Source: Streptomyces sp. CC0208 (GTDB taxonomy: Bacteria > Actinomycetota > Actinomycetes > Streptomycetales > Streptomycetaceae). Taken from it: DNA of 64,000 bases. The stretch lies in NCBI RefSeq assembly GCF_003443735.1, contig NZ_CP031969.1:1798001-1862000 (forward strand). The letters are read 5' to 3'. Position numbers and translations under genes: made by a program. This document shows, piece after piece, positions 50,246-59,162 of this stretch (position 1 is its first letter; each line of letters starts with the position of its first letter). Below the pieces are notes generated by a model that searched no databases, was not told the DNA's origin, and saw only the letters and a program-made list of their open reading frames with translations.

Positions 50246-53200
50246 GTGGCGGGGCGTCGTGAGGTACCGGTGGATCCGGCCGCGGGTCCGGTGCAGCGGT
50301 TCGCGTTCGAGTTACGCAAGCTGAGGCTGGAGGCGGACGGGATCACCTACCGGTCGCTGGCGCGGCGGGCGGGCTATTCGGTGACCACGCTGTCGCAGGC
50401 CGCGGCGGGCGAGCAGTTGCCGACGCTCCCGGTGGTGCTGGCCTATGCGGGGGCATGCGGTGCGGATCCGGCGGAATGGGAGGACCTCTGGAAGGCGGCG
50501 GTGGAGGAGTCCGCCGGTGACGGCTCCCGGGGCGAGGACGGAGCGCTCTCGCCGTATCGCGGTCTCGCACGGTTCGAGACCGGGGACAGCGCCCTGTTCT
50601 TCGGCCGGGAACAGCTCACCGCCGACCTGGTCGATCTGCTGGGCCGCCGACGGTTCGCCGCGGTCTTCGGCCCTTCCGGCAGTGGCAAGTCCTCCCTGCT
50701 GCGGGCCGGGCTGATACCGGTCCTGCGGCGCGCTCAGGAGCCGGGCCCGCGCCCGGCCGCGATCCGGATCCTGACCCCGGGCGAACAGCCCGCCCGCAGC
50801 CACGCAGCGCTCCTCACGCCCGCGATTCCCCGCGAGGGCAACGCCGGGGCGGACACGTTCGTGATCGTCGACCAGTTCGAGGAGGTCTTCACCCTCTGCC
50901 GCGACGCGGCCGAGCGCGCTCGCTTCATCGATCTGCTGCTGACAGCCCGTCAGCCCGTGAGCCGGCTGCGGGTGCTGCTGGCGGTGCGCGGCGACTTCTA
51001 CGGCCGCTGCGCCGAGCACCGTGAGCTGGCCGACGCACTGCGTGACGCCAACCTCCTGACCGCACCGATGAGCCGGACGGAACTGCGTGACGCCGTGGTC
51101 AAGCCGGCCACGGCCGCCGGGCTGACCGTGGAACGCGCCCTGACCGCCCGGCTGGTCGAAGAGGTCGCGGATGCGCCGGGCGGGCTGCCCCTGCTGTCCC
51201 ACGCGTTGCTGGAGACCTGGCGACGGCGCCGCGGCAAGACACTGACCATGGCGGGGTACGAGGCGGCGGGATGCCTGGACGGCGCGATCGCCAAGACCGC
51301 CGAGGAGGTCTACGGCCGGTTCACCGAGGACCAGGCGGCCGCCGCCCGCCGGGCGTTGTTGCGCCTGGTCTCCCCCGGGGACGGCACGCCCGACACCCGC
51401 CGTCCCGCCGTGCGCGAGGAACTCGGCAACACCGGCCGGGTGGTGGAGGCGCTCGCCGGGGCACGGCTGCTCACCCTGGACGGGGACACGGTCGAGATCG
51501 CCCACGAGGCGCTGCTCACGGCCTGGCCCAGGCTGCGCGCCTGGATCGAGGAGGACCGCGAACGCCTGCGGGTGCACCGGAACCTGACCGAAGCGGCCCA
51601 CACCTGGCAGGAACTCGGCCGCGAGGAGGGCGCGTTGTACCGGGGAAGCCGGCTCGCCGCCGCCCAGGAACACTTCGACGGCGCACCGCGCGAGGACCTG
51701 ACCGACCTGGAGCGCGCCTACCTCGACGCCGGCCGCGACCACGAGCAGAAGGGCCGTCGCCGGTCCCGGCTGGTGCTCACCGCGGTCACCGCCGCCCTGT
51801 GCCTCGCCCTCGTCGCCGCCGGTCTCGCCGTGGGGCAGTGGCGGAGCGCGGTCACCGCCCAGCACCTGGCCCAGTCCCGGCAACTGGCCGCCGAGTCCGG
51901 TGCGTTGCTGGACGCCGACCCCGACCTCGCGGCGCTGCTGGCCGTCCACGCCTACCGGACCAGTCCGACCCGCGAGGCCACCGCCGCCCTGTACGCCGCC
52001 TCGGGGCTGCCGCTGCGCAAGCGCCTGGTCGGTGGCACCGAGCCCGTGGATTCGATCGCCCTCAGCCCGGATGAACATACCGTCGCCGCCACCAGCCGAG
52101 ACGGCAAGGTGCGGATCTGGAGTCTGCCCGGAGGCCGACTCCGACACACGTTCACTGGCTACGACAGCGGCGAAGTCGCGGCGTTCAGCCCCGACGGAGG
52201 CACCCTCGCTGTCGCTTTCGCCCGTGGTGCCGACGGGATGATAGGGCTACTGGATCCGGTCACCGGCAGGAAACTCAGAACCATCACCGTCCCCGACGGT
52301 TCGGTACGCGGGATGGCCTTCAGCCCTGACGGCCGTACCGTGGCCGCCGCCTCCGTGACCACCGTACGGGTGTGGGACGTGGCCACCGGTCGCAAGCGGC
52401 GCGGCTTTACCTGGCTCTATCCGCAGGCGGTCGCCTTCGGCCCGGACGGACGGACCGTCGCCGCAGCGGGCCTCGACGGACTCGTGCGGGTGTGGGACGT
52501 GGTTACCGGCCGTACCCGCACCGTCCGCGGCGACCGAATCGACGGCAAGGCAGTAACTTTCAGCCCGGACGGACGGACCTACGCGGTGGTCCGCGCCGGC
52601 GGTTCGGTGCAACTGCGGGAGGCGGCCACCGGGATCGTCCGGCGCACCTTCAAGGACGTTCCCGTGGGGATGAACCAGCTGGCTTTCGCCCCCGACGGGC
52701 GGACGATCGCCATCCCGAGCCTCGACGGCACGGTGCGACTTTGGGATACCGCCTCCGGCGCGGCGCGGGCCACCGTGACCGCCGGGCACCACGGACGAGG
52801 AGTCATGCAAGTGGCCCTCAGTGCGGACGGCCGAACCCTGGTCACCAGCAACAACGGGGACCCCGACGTCCGTGTCCACCGCCTGCCCGCCGATCTCCCG
52901 CAGACCACTCTGCCCGGCTCCGCCGACACCTCCATCGACGACATGGTCTTCAGCCCGGACGGACACGCGGTGGCCACGGTCCGCCAAGGGCCGGTCGGCC
53001 GTGGGGAGGTACAGCTCTGGGATGCCGGGACCGGCGATCACGAAGCCTCACTGCCGCTCGACAAGGACTCGGCTCCCGGAAGAAAGCAGCCGCAGTTCCC
53101 GGTTAGCCGCCTGGCGGCCGTGGGGTTCGACCCGACTGGCCGTGCCCTGGCTGCAAGGTCCGTCAAGAAGGGGGTGATCGAGGTCCTGGACGTCGCCACG

Positions 53201-53938
53201 GGCCGAATTCGCCTGAGCCGTGCCCTGGGCGCCGGCGGCGCGGCGGTCTTCAGCCCCGACGGGACACGGCTCGCCGTCATCGGCCGGCAGGGGGCGGTAC
53301 ACCTCTTGAACCTCTCCACCGGCGTACGGCACACCGCGGCCAAGCCCGGCAGCCGGAGGATGGCGTTCACCCCGGACGGACGCACTCTCGCCGCAGTGGG
53401 CAACGAGGCCGACGGTGACCAGGTCAGGCTGTTCGACACCGCGACGGGACGTTCCCAGCGCACCATCAAGCTGGGCGCCCGGTTCCTCTCGGCCTTCGCG
53501 TTCAGCCCGGACGGGCGCACCCTGGCCACCGTGAGCGGCAGTCGCGGATCGGTGACGATCTGGAACGTGCGCACCGGCCGACTCCAGGACAGCTTCCGTG
53601 TCGAAGGTGAAGTGGCGTCGCTGGCCTTCAGCCCCGATGCGCGCACCCTGGCCGCGGGCGGCGCGAGAGGCGTCCAGTTGTGGGACCTCGCGACCGGCCT
53701 GCACAGGCTCACCCTGCCGGCGCGCTCACCCGAAGCGGTGGCGTTCAGCCCCGACGGGCGCACCCTGGCCATCGGCGCGGCGGGCTCCGTCGGCCTGTGG
53801 AGTGTCGACCTGCCCGACCCGGCCCGCGCGATCCACGACATCTGCGCGGCCGTCGACACCGACCTCACCCCTCTGGAGCGGGCCCGCTACGTGCACGACG
53901 AGTCCACGGGAACCGGCTGCCGGCGGGCCTCGCCATAG
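50246..53938 (+). CDS. HTH - nSTAND1 NTPase - TM - WD40 repeat protein
   Basis: 1230 residues. N-terminal XRE-type HTH (about 18-65; TYRSLARRAGYSVTTLSQAAAGEQLPTLPVVLAY), then an nSTAND1 ATPase with Walker A FGPSGSGKSS (about 142-150) and Walker B TFVIVDQFEEVF (about 205). A hydrophobic segment follows (about 506-530, LVLTAVTAALCLALVAAGLAVGQW), then about fourteen WD40 blades (about 595-1200) marked by repeated FSPDGRT, enough for two seven-bladed propellers. STAND proteins of this make-up sense ligands via repeats and are linked to signalling or defence. GTG start at 50246 with GGGGTGAAGGT upstream. Alone on its strand here. Confidence 0.88.
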   Translation: MAGRREVPVDPAAGPVQRFAFELRKLRLEADGITYRSLARRAGYSVTTLSQAAAGEQLPTLPVVLAYAGACGADPAEWEDLWKAAVEESAGDGSRGEDGALSPYRGLARFETGDSALFFGREQLTADLVDLLGRRRFAAVFGPSGSGKSSLLRAGLIPVLRRAQEPGPRPAAIRILTPGEQPARSHAALLTPAIPREGNAGADTFVIVDQFEEVFTLCRDAAERARFIDLLLTARQPVSRLRVLLAVRGDFYGRCAEHRELADALRDANLLTAPMSRTELRDAVVKPATAAGLTVERALTARLVEEVADAPGGLPLLSHALLETWRRRRGKTLTMAGYEAAGCLDGAIAKTAEEVYGRFTEDQAAAARRALLRLVSPGDGTPDTRRPAVREELGNTGRVVEALAGARLLTLDGDTVEIAHEALLTAWPRLRAWIEEDRERLRVHRNLTEAAHTWQELGREEGALYRGSRLAAAQEHFDGAPREDLTDLERAYLDAGRDHEQKGRRRSRLVLTAVTAALCLALVAAGLAVGQWRSAVTAQHLAQSRQLAAESGALLDADPDLAALLAVHAYRTSPTREATAALYAASGLPLRKRLVGGTEPVDSIALSPDEHTVAATSRDGKVRIWSLPGGRLRHTFTGYDSGEVAAFSPDGGTLAVAFARGADGMIGLLDPVTGRKLRTITVPDGSVRGMAFSPDGRTVAAASVTTVRVWDVATGRKRRGFTWLYPQAVAFGPDGRTVAAAGLDGLVRVWDVVTGRTRTVRGDRIDGKAVTFSPDGRTYAVVRAGGSVQLREAATGIVRRTFKDVPVGMNQLAFAPDGRTIAIPSLDGTVRLWDTASGAARATVTAGHHGRGVMQVALSADGRTLVTSNNGDPDVRVHRLPADLPQTTLPGSADTSIDDMVFSPDGHAVATVRQGPVGRGEVQLWDAGTGDHEASLPLDKDSAPGRKQPQFPVSRLAAVGFDPTGRALAARSVKKGVIEVLDVATGRIRLSRALGAGGAAVFSPDGTRLAVIGRQGAVHLLNLSTGVRHTAAKPGSRRMAFTPDGRTLAAVGNEADGDQVRLFDTATGRSQRTIKLGARFLSAFAFSPDGRTLATVSGSRGSVTIWNVRTGRLQDSFRVEGEVASLAFSPDARTLAAGGARGVQLWDLATGLHRLTLPARSPEAVAFSPDGRTLAIGAAGSVGLWSVDLPDPARAIHDICAAVDTDLTPLERARYVHDESTGTGCRRASP

Positions 53939-54001
53939 GTAGGAGGCGTCAGCCGCCGCACGCCCCCACCCGGAGCTCCGCCCACACGGTCTTGTACGCC
54001 C

Positions 54002-54574
54002 CTCGACGCGACGGTCCCGGACGGCGAGTCGGCGTACGTGCACGGCATCAGCGCGGGCGGTGTCGCCGCCCTCGACCTGCTCGCCCGGCACCCGGCGCGG
54101 CTGCTGCACGTCGTCGCGCACGAGCCGCCGTGTGTGAGCGTGCTGCCGGACGGGGCACGGCAGCGGGCCGGGTTCGTGGAGGTCTGCGACGTCTACCGCG
54201 ACCGGGGTCTCGCCGCGGCGGGAGCCCGCATGGCCGCCCTGCTGGAGGAGCGGGCGGCCGGTGAGCTGCCGGAGGGCCAACCCCTGTCCAGGGAGGAGGA
54301 GTTGGCCAGCCCCATGGCGATCTCCCTGGCCCACGTCCTGCTGCCCTTCACCGCGTACATCCCGACGGCGGCTCCATCGGGGCCCCGGCTCACCCTCACC
54401 GCCGGCACCGACTCACGCAACCACCTCCTTTACCGCACAGCCGAGTTGCTCGCCAAGGATCTGCACGGCGACTTCGTCGAGATCCCCGGCGGTCATCTCG
54501 GCGCCGCCCAACATCCGGTGGCCTACGCCGAACAGCTCACGCGGACGCTGCTCGGGGCGGACGTGACCGGCTGA
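54002..54574 (+). pseudogene. N-terminally truncated alpha/beta hydrolase
   Basis: About 190 residues match the C-terminal two thirds of an alpha/beta hydrolase: nucleophile elbow HGISAGGVAALDLLARHP, the lid region, and a GGHLGAAQHP stretch with the His. The 70-90 residues that should hold the first strands and the oxyanion loop are missing; upstream frame 54002 reads through without a start or signature. A GTG at 54038 could start translation but would yield a protein lacking the core strands. Most likely a decayed gene. Confidence 0.6.
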
Positions 54575-54600
54575 TCCTTTGGGCGGGCGCCGGGGCGGCC

Positions 54601-54925
54601 TCAGTGCTTCCGTTCCGCCGCCCTCCGCTCCTCGCAGAACTCGTTGCCCTCCGGGTCGACGAGGACCACCCAGCCCATGCCGTCACCCGTGCGCTGGGCG
54701 TCGACGATCGTGGCGCCCAGAGCAAGGAGGCGGTCGACCTCCTTGTCGCGGGTGCGGTCCTGCGGCTGGAGGTCGAAGTGAAGGCAGTTCTTGACGGTCT
54801 GCCGTCCGGAAGGACGGGACGCCGACCTGGGCGTACGCTCGGGTGACACCGTCGTACGCCACCCCACTGAACGGTCCCTCCCCGACCGCGACGACTCTGC
54901 GGATCGCCCGCCTCAAGCCCTGAGG
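54601..54925 (-). pseudogene. Frameshifted VOC-family gene
   Basis: The C-terminal half of a VOC protein (SGRQTVKNCLHFDLQPQDRT, then EVDRLLALGATIVDAQ and VVLVDPEGNEFCEER) reads to the stop at 54601. The preceding GEGPFSGVAYDGVTRAYAQV segment is in another frame, with the shift near 54810. The first beta strand and start are gone. Together with the hydrolase fragment this marks a decaying patch. Confidence 0.6.
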
Positions 54926-54995
54926 ATGGCCGTGCAACCGTCTCCCGCGGCCGCGTGTCCCACTCAGTGCGACGCACACGGACGGGGGAGAGCGC

Positions 54996-55388
54996 ATGGG
55001 CGACGGTGTACGAAGTGTCCGACGGTTCTTTCGGCGGCATCCGACGGAGCCGCCCCAGCCCTCGGAGCTCCTGCCCATCCTGCGGGTGTGGTTGTTCCTG
55101 CTGGCCGTGGGGGCGTGCGCGGCCGCGTTCGGCTGGGAGACAGTGTCGCTCACGCTCCTCGTCGGGACGGTGTGGGCCATGTTCGACGAAGTGACCCTGG
55201 GCGTACGGCACGGTTGGCCCGCCTTCGTGGCGGCGCTGGCGGTCGGCAGGGGCATGAACCGTCTCGCGCAGGCCGCGGTGCCCGGGTCCGGGTCGCTGTG
55301 GGACGAGTTCTGCGTGAACGCCCTGTGCACCGCGGCGGCTCTGGTGACGTTCGTCGGGGTCAGTCGGCTGCGGTGGCGGAGGCGCTGA
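54996..55388 (+). CDS. Small hypothetical membrane protein
   Basis: 130 residues with about three hydrophobic segments (LRVWLFLLAVGACAAAFGW, VSLTLLVGTVWAMFDEVTLGV, NALCTAAALVTFVGVSRL) after a basic N-terminus. No family recognised. The ATG at 54996 has a GGGGGAGAG stretch upstream. Its last 29 bp overlap the 3' end of the convergent repeat-protein gene. Confidence 0.65.
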   Translation: MGDGVRSVRRFFRRHPTEPPQPSELLPILRVWLFLLAVGACAAAFGWETVSLTLLVGTVWAMFDEVTLGVRHGWPAFVAALAVGRGMNRLAQAAVPGSGSLWDEFCVNALCTAAALVTFVGVSRLRWRRR

Positions 55389-57348
55389 GCAACTCGACCA
55401 TCTGCCGCATGACCTCCACGGGCAGGGCCGGGTTCCGTGCGGCGGTCTCCGCGGCGCCGCTCGCCTGCCGCAGCAGCCGGACGAGGATGCGGGCCGGCAT
55501 GTGGGGGTGGCGAGCGGCCGCGCTCCGGATGTGTTCGTGCGGGTCCTCCAGCAGTCGTGCCGCGGCGGCCGGTGACAGCCGTGGGTCGGTGGCGGCCCGG
55601 TAGCGCACCTCGTCGCTGTTGTCCCGGCTGAGTCGCTCTACCAGTTCGGGCGTGGATTCCGGGTCGTCGAGGGCCAGTCGGCGCATGCGCGGGTTCGGGT
55701 CGTCGGCGTGGCGCAGGAGGTCGTGGCGGGGGAAGTTGGGGTGGCCGCGCGGCCGGTCGGGGCTGGTGAGGCTGCCGTCCCACCACTGCCACACCCGCAT
55801 GAGCATGTCGGCGGGCGCGTCGTCGCAGGACTCGGCGAGGAAGAGCTGGACGACGCGGTCCTCGTCGTCGGCGAGAAGGGCCACGGCGTCCGGCGGGAGG
55901 TGCCGGGCGCGGGCGACGCTTCTGCGGACCAGGGGGTGGGAGGAGGCCGCCAGGCGGCCCATGGCGGCGGGGTCGTCGTGCAGGGCGACGACCCAGTCGA
56001 GCGGGTAATAGCGACCGCTCGGGTCGAAGTCGTAGAGGATTCCGGCGCGTTGCTCCTCGGTGAGGTCGGCTCGCGTCGAGATCTCGAACCGCACGCCGGC
56101 GTCGGGGTCGTCGCCGAGCAGGGCGATCAGGTCCGGGGCGAGGCGTGGGTTGCCGGCCAGGGAGCGGCGTTCGGCCGCCTCCCCGTGCCGTGCCACGTGC
56201 GCTGCCAGGTCATGCTCCAGCAGACAGGTCTGCAGCGCCTCGCGCTTGGCGTCCAGCTCCTCGAACACCGACCGGGACATCGGGTGCTCCTGATGGTGCA
56301 GCAGCAGCGCCCGTGCCCGCACCAAGTCGTGGGAGTCGGCCAGCAGCGCGTCTCGCGCCGGGGCGTCGAGGTGCGGCCAGGCCGCCGTGCAGGCCACGTG
56401 GCGCACGCCGGCGTCGGGGTCGGCGGTCAGGGCGACCGACAGGGAGGCGGGCAGGCCCTTGAGGCGGGCCGTCTCGGAGCGGACGCGCGGGGACGGGTCG
56501 GCGGCGAGTCCCCGGCAGGCGTCCTCGGGAAGTTCTGCCCAGCGGTCGGCGGCCACCATCGTGAGGATCCACCGCTGTCGGTCATCCCGCTCCGCGAGGA
56601 TCGCGCGGGCCCACTGCTCGGGGGTGATGTTCGGCTGAAGCTCGGCCGCCCGCATCCGCAGCTTCCGATCCGGATGGGCCAGGAGGGCCTCCACGGCGTC
56701 CGCCGGCAGCGCACGGTACAGCGCGTACGACGACCGCTCCACCAGGAGCGGCCACAGATCCCTCGGGGTGGCGGGGTTGAGCGCGAGTCCGTCCGCCCAC
56801 GCGTCCAGCAGCTTCCCGAGGGGCTTCGGCCCCTCGAACAAGGACACCCACGCGGCGGCCCGCTCCTCCGGTGTCTCCGCTCCAGCGGCACGTGCGGCCT
56901 CCTCGTGCCGCTCCCTGAGCCGGTCGACGGCGACGAGCCAGACCGCGTACTCCTCGGTCGTGGCGCCCACCATCGCGTCCCCGTCCAGGGACAGCGTGAG
57001 GAACTCCGGTTGCCCGGGGCGCGGTCCCAGGACCCCGGCGAGATCCCAGTCGTCGGTGAGCCGGACCCGCACCCATCCCCCGCTGCCGGAGAAGTCGACG
57101 AGGAACACCCCGTCGCCGCCAAGGATCCCGGCCTCGGTCGCCAGCCGGTGCCACTGGGCGTTGAGTTCGGCGACCAGGTCCGGCCGGTCGTCCGCCACCG
57201 CGACGGTCGGCTCGGTCTCCCACCCGACGACATGCCGCCACGCGAACGGCGGCGGCAGCACCTCCTCGACCCGCCGGTCCCCCACGACCTCCAGCCCGGC
57301 CCGGCCCAGCAGTTCTACCAGTTCGTCTCTCCCACCCATGATCCTCAT
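55360..57348 (-). CDS. HEAT/leucine-rich-variant repeat protein
   Basis: 662 residues. An N-terminal 190 residues of unknown fold is followed by about 15 degenerate alpha-helical repeats with LLADDPD-VR-type turns (LPASLSVALTADPDAGVRHVAC, APDLIALLGDDPDAGVRFEIS, TPELVERLSRDNSDEVRYRAA). These resemble LRV/HEAT repeats of protein-binding scaffolds. No membrane segment or enzyme motif. The first ATG (57348) and a second one 9 bp later are both possible starts. Function unknown. Confidence 0.8.
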   Translation of the reverse strand: MRIMGGRDELVELLGRAGLEVVGDRRVEEVLPPPFAWRHVVGWETEPTVAVADDRPDLVAELNAQWHRLATEAGILGGDGVFLVDFSGSGGWVRVRLTDDWDLAGVLGPRPGQPEFLTLSLDGDAMVGATTEEYAVWLVAVDRLRERHEEAARAAGAETPEERAAAWVSLFEGPKPLGKLLDAWADGLALNPATPRDLWPLLVERSSYALYRALPADAVEALLAHPDRKLRMRAAELQPNITPEQWARAILAERDDRQRWILTMVAADRWAELPEDACRGLAADPSPRVRSETARLKGLPASLSVALTADPDAGVRHVACTAAWPHLDAPARDALLADSHDLVRARALLLHHQEHPMSRSVFEELDAKREALQTCLLEHDLAAHVARHGEAAERRSLAGNPRLAPDLIALLGDDPDAGVRFEISTRADLTEEQRAGILYDFDPSGRYYPLDWVVALHDDPAAMGRLAASSHPLVRRSVARARHLPPDAVALLADDEDRVVQLFLAESCDDAPADMLMRVWQWWDGSLTSPDRPRGHPNFPRHDLLRHADDPNPRMRRLALDDPESTPELVERLSRDNSDEVRYRAATDPRLSPAAAARLLEDPHEHIRSAAARHPHMPARILVRLLRQASGAAETAARNPALPVEVMRQMVELLSASATAAD

Positions 57349-57363
57349 ACTGCCCGAGGCGGT

Positions 57364-59055
57364 TCAGCCCCCGGCGGTGATTTCCACTCCGGAGCCGTCC
57401 AGCCGGACCCGCGTCTCGGAGCCCCCGCTCCAGACCACGGTCAACTCGCCCTCTCCCACGGCCCGTACGGTCACCGTCTCCCCCAACGGCACGGCATCGG
57501 CGTCAGCGGTGAGCCGGGCCAGCGCGACGAACAGCGTGTCCCCCTCCCCCGTCACCCCGCTCAACTCGTCATCGAGGCCCACAGCAGGCAGCAGTTCGGC
57601 CCGGACACCGTCGCGCGCGGCCCATCCCGTCACCCGCACCGGCGTCCCGGGCTCGGCCCCGGACACGAGGAAGGCGCGCACCTCCACGGCTCCCCGCGCG
57701 AGCACGACACTGGAAACCCGCGCGCCCCCGGCCGCCCTGTGCCGCGAAGCCGCCCACCCCTCCCCCACACCCAACGGCTCGATCTCCGTACGGTTCGGAT
57801 CCCCGCCCACGATCAGGCTGTTGTCGTACGACTCCGAGGGCTCGGTCACCGTCGAGTACGCGAGGCGGGTGTAGTACGGGTCGTAGCGGACGTCCTCGCT
57901 GCCGTGGTTGTGGAGGCGGACGAGGCCGTCGGAACGGGTGGACTGGAGCAGCCAGTTGGGGGCGGCGATCGAGGTGACCGCGTCGGAGCGTTCGGCCGGG
58001 CCCGGCTCCTCCACCGCCGTCCACACCTCGTGGTCCGCCGGGAGGAGCAGGCCGAGGAAGCCCTTGCTCGCCCAGTACGGGGAGGCCGGGCCCGAATAGC
58101 CTTGCAGGACGGCGGAGTCGGGACCGTGCCAGCCGAGGGTGAGCAGGCCGCGGGAGTCCACCGCGCCCCGGTCCAGGAAGTACTTGAGGGCTCCGGAGGC
58201 CAGCCGTCGGGTCTCGCCCGGGGGCAGCGGGGTGTGGCCCGTCAGCGCGCCCAGCCACAGCGGGACGGTGGTCGCGAAGCGGTACGTCAGGGAGCGGCCC
58301 TGGTGCATCGGGGCGCCGTCGGCGCCGAACAGGCGGGCGTAGTCGTCGAGATGGCGGGAGAGGCGGCCGCCGTACAGGTCCAGCAACCGGTCGTCCTGGG
58401 CCAGCCAGGCGTGCAGCACCGGGTAGAGGTGCATGGCCCAGCCGTTGTAGTAGTCGAACTTGCGGCCGTCGCCGTCCGTGTACCAACCCTCGCCGACGTA
58501 CCACTGCTCGATGCGCTCCAGACCTCGGTCGATCGCCTTGCGGGAGGCGTCCGGATCGTGCCCGACCGACGACAGGAAGCCGGCCACCGTGACCGGGAAC
58601 AGCTCCCAGTTGCAGGGCCAGGCCTCGGCGGTGAGCGCGTCGCCGAGCCAGGCCGCGGTGCGCTGCCGTACGGCGTCGTCCAGACGGTCCCAGAGCAGCG
58701 GCTTGGTGATCCGCAGCGCGAACGCGATCGACGCCGCCTCGACCAACGGCTGGCTGCGGTCCGCGATGCGGGGCCAGACTCCCGAGACTCCGGCGGCGAG
58801 ACCGTCGGCGTACCGCTCCAGCGCGGTCGCGTCCTGACGGAAGGCCGCCAGCAGGAGCGTACGGGCGTAGCCCTCAAGGCCGTCGGAGAGCCGGCCGGAC
58901 CAGCTCTCCCGGTCACCGGGGAGGTGGTAGAGGGCGCGGTCCTCGGTGGCGTACGGCTCGACCGCGGCGAGCAGGGCGTCGGCGGCGGCCTCCCAGTGGG
59001 CGCGCGTGTAGCCGGTGTGCGGACTGAGGGTGCGGTCCTCGGGGGGCAGCTGCAT
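57364..59055 (-). CDS. DUF2264 family glycoside hydrolase-like protein
   Basis: 563 residues, no signal peptide. The N-terminal alpha/alpha-barrel-like part matches DUF2264: TRAHWEAAADALLAAVEPYA, NWELFPVTVAGFLSSVG, KFDYYNGWAMHLYPVLHAWLAQDD, YWASKGFLGLLLP. A C-terminal beta domain follows (about 390-563). Members occur in pectin utilisation clusters, apparently acting on unsaturated or acidic sugars. The ATG at 59055 has only a modest AGAGAA site, and a tandem 8-bp repeat lies directly upstream. Neighbours are the rhamnogalacturonan enzymes. Confidence 0.82.
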   Translation of the reverse strand: MQLPPEDRTLSPHTGYTRAHWEAAADALLAAVEPYATEDRALYHLPGDRESWSGRLSDGLEGYARTLLLAAFRQDATALERYADGLAAGVSGVWPRIADRSQPLVEAASIAFALRITKPLLWDRLDDAVRQRTAAWLGDALTAEAWPCNWELFPVTVAGFLSSVGHDPDASRKAIDRGLERIEQWYVGEGWYTDGDGRKFDYYNGWAMHLYPVLHAWLAQDDRLLDLYGGRLSRHLDDYARLFGADGAPMHQGRSLTYRFATTVPLWLGALTGHTPLPPGETRRLASGALKYFLDRGAVDSRGLLTLGWHGPDSAVLQGYSGPASPYWASKGFLGLLLPADHEVWTAVEEPGPAERSDAVTSIAAPNWLLQSTRSDGLVRLHNHGSEDVRYDPYYTRLAYSTVTEPSESYDNSLIVGGDPNRTEIEPLGVGEGWAASRHRAAGGARVSSVVLARGAVEVRAFLVSGAEPGTPVRVTGWAARDGVRAELLPAVGLDDELSGVTGEGDTLFVALARLTADADAVPLGETVTVRAVGEGELTVVWSGGSETRVRLDGSGVEITAGG

Positions 59056-59072
59056 CGGTTCTCTTTCTTCGA

Positions 59073-59116
59073 CTCGCAGGCTCGCAGGCTCGCAGGCTCG
59101 CGGCTCGCGGCTCGCA
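59073..59116. repeat. CTCGCAGG tandem repeat in the leader of the DUF2264 gene
   Basis: Three perfect CTCGCAGG copies (59073-59096), two CTCGCGG copies and a partial one. They lie 18 bp upstream of the gene start on the minus strand, in its 5' leader. Confidence 0.85.
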
Positions 59117-59162
59117 ACACAGACCTGGGGCGCCCCGGTTCCGGTCGGGACGCCCCAGGCGT

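Noticed and set aside
59073..59116. Short tandem repeats considered as a CRISPR array
   Set aside because: Units are 7-8 bp without spacers, so a simple tandem repeat.
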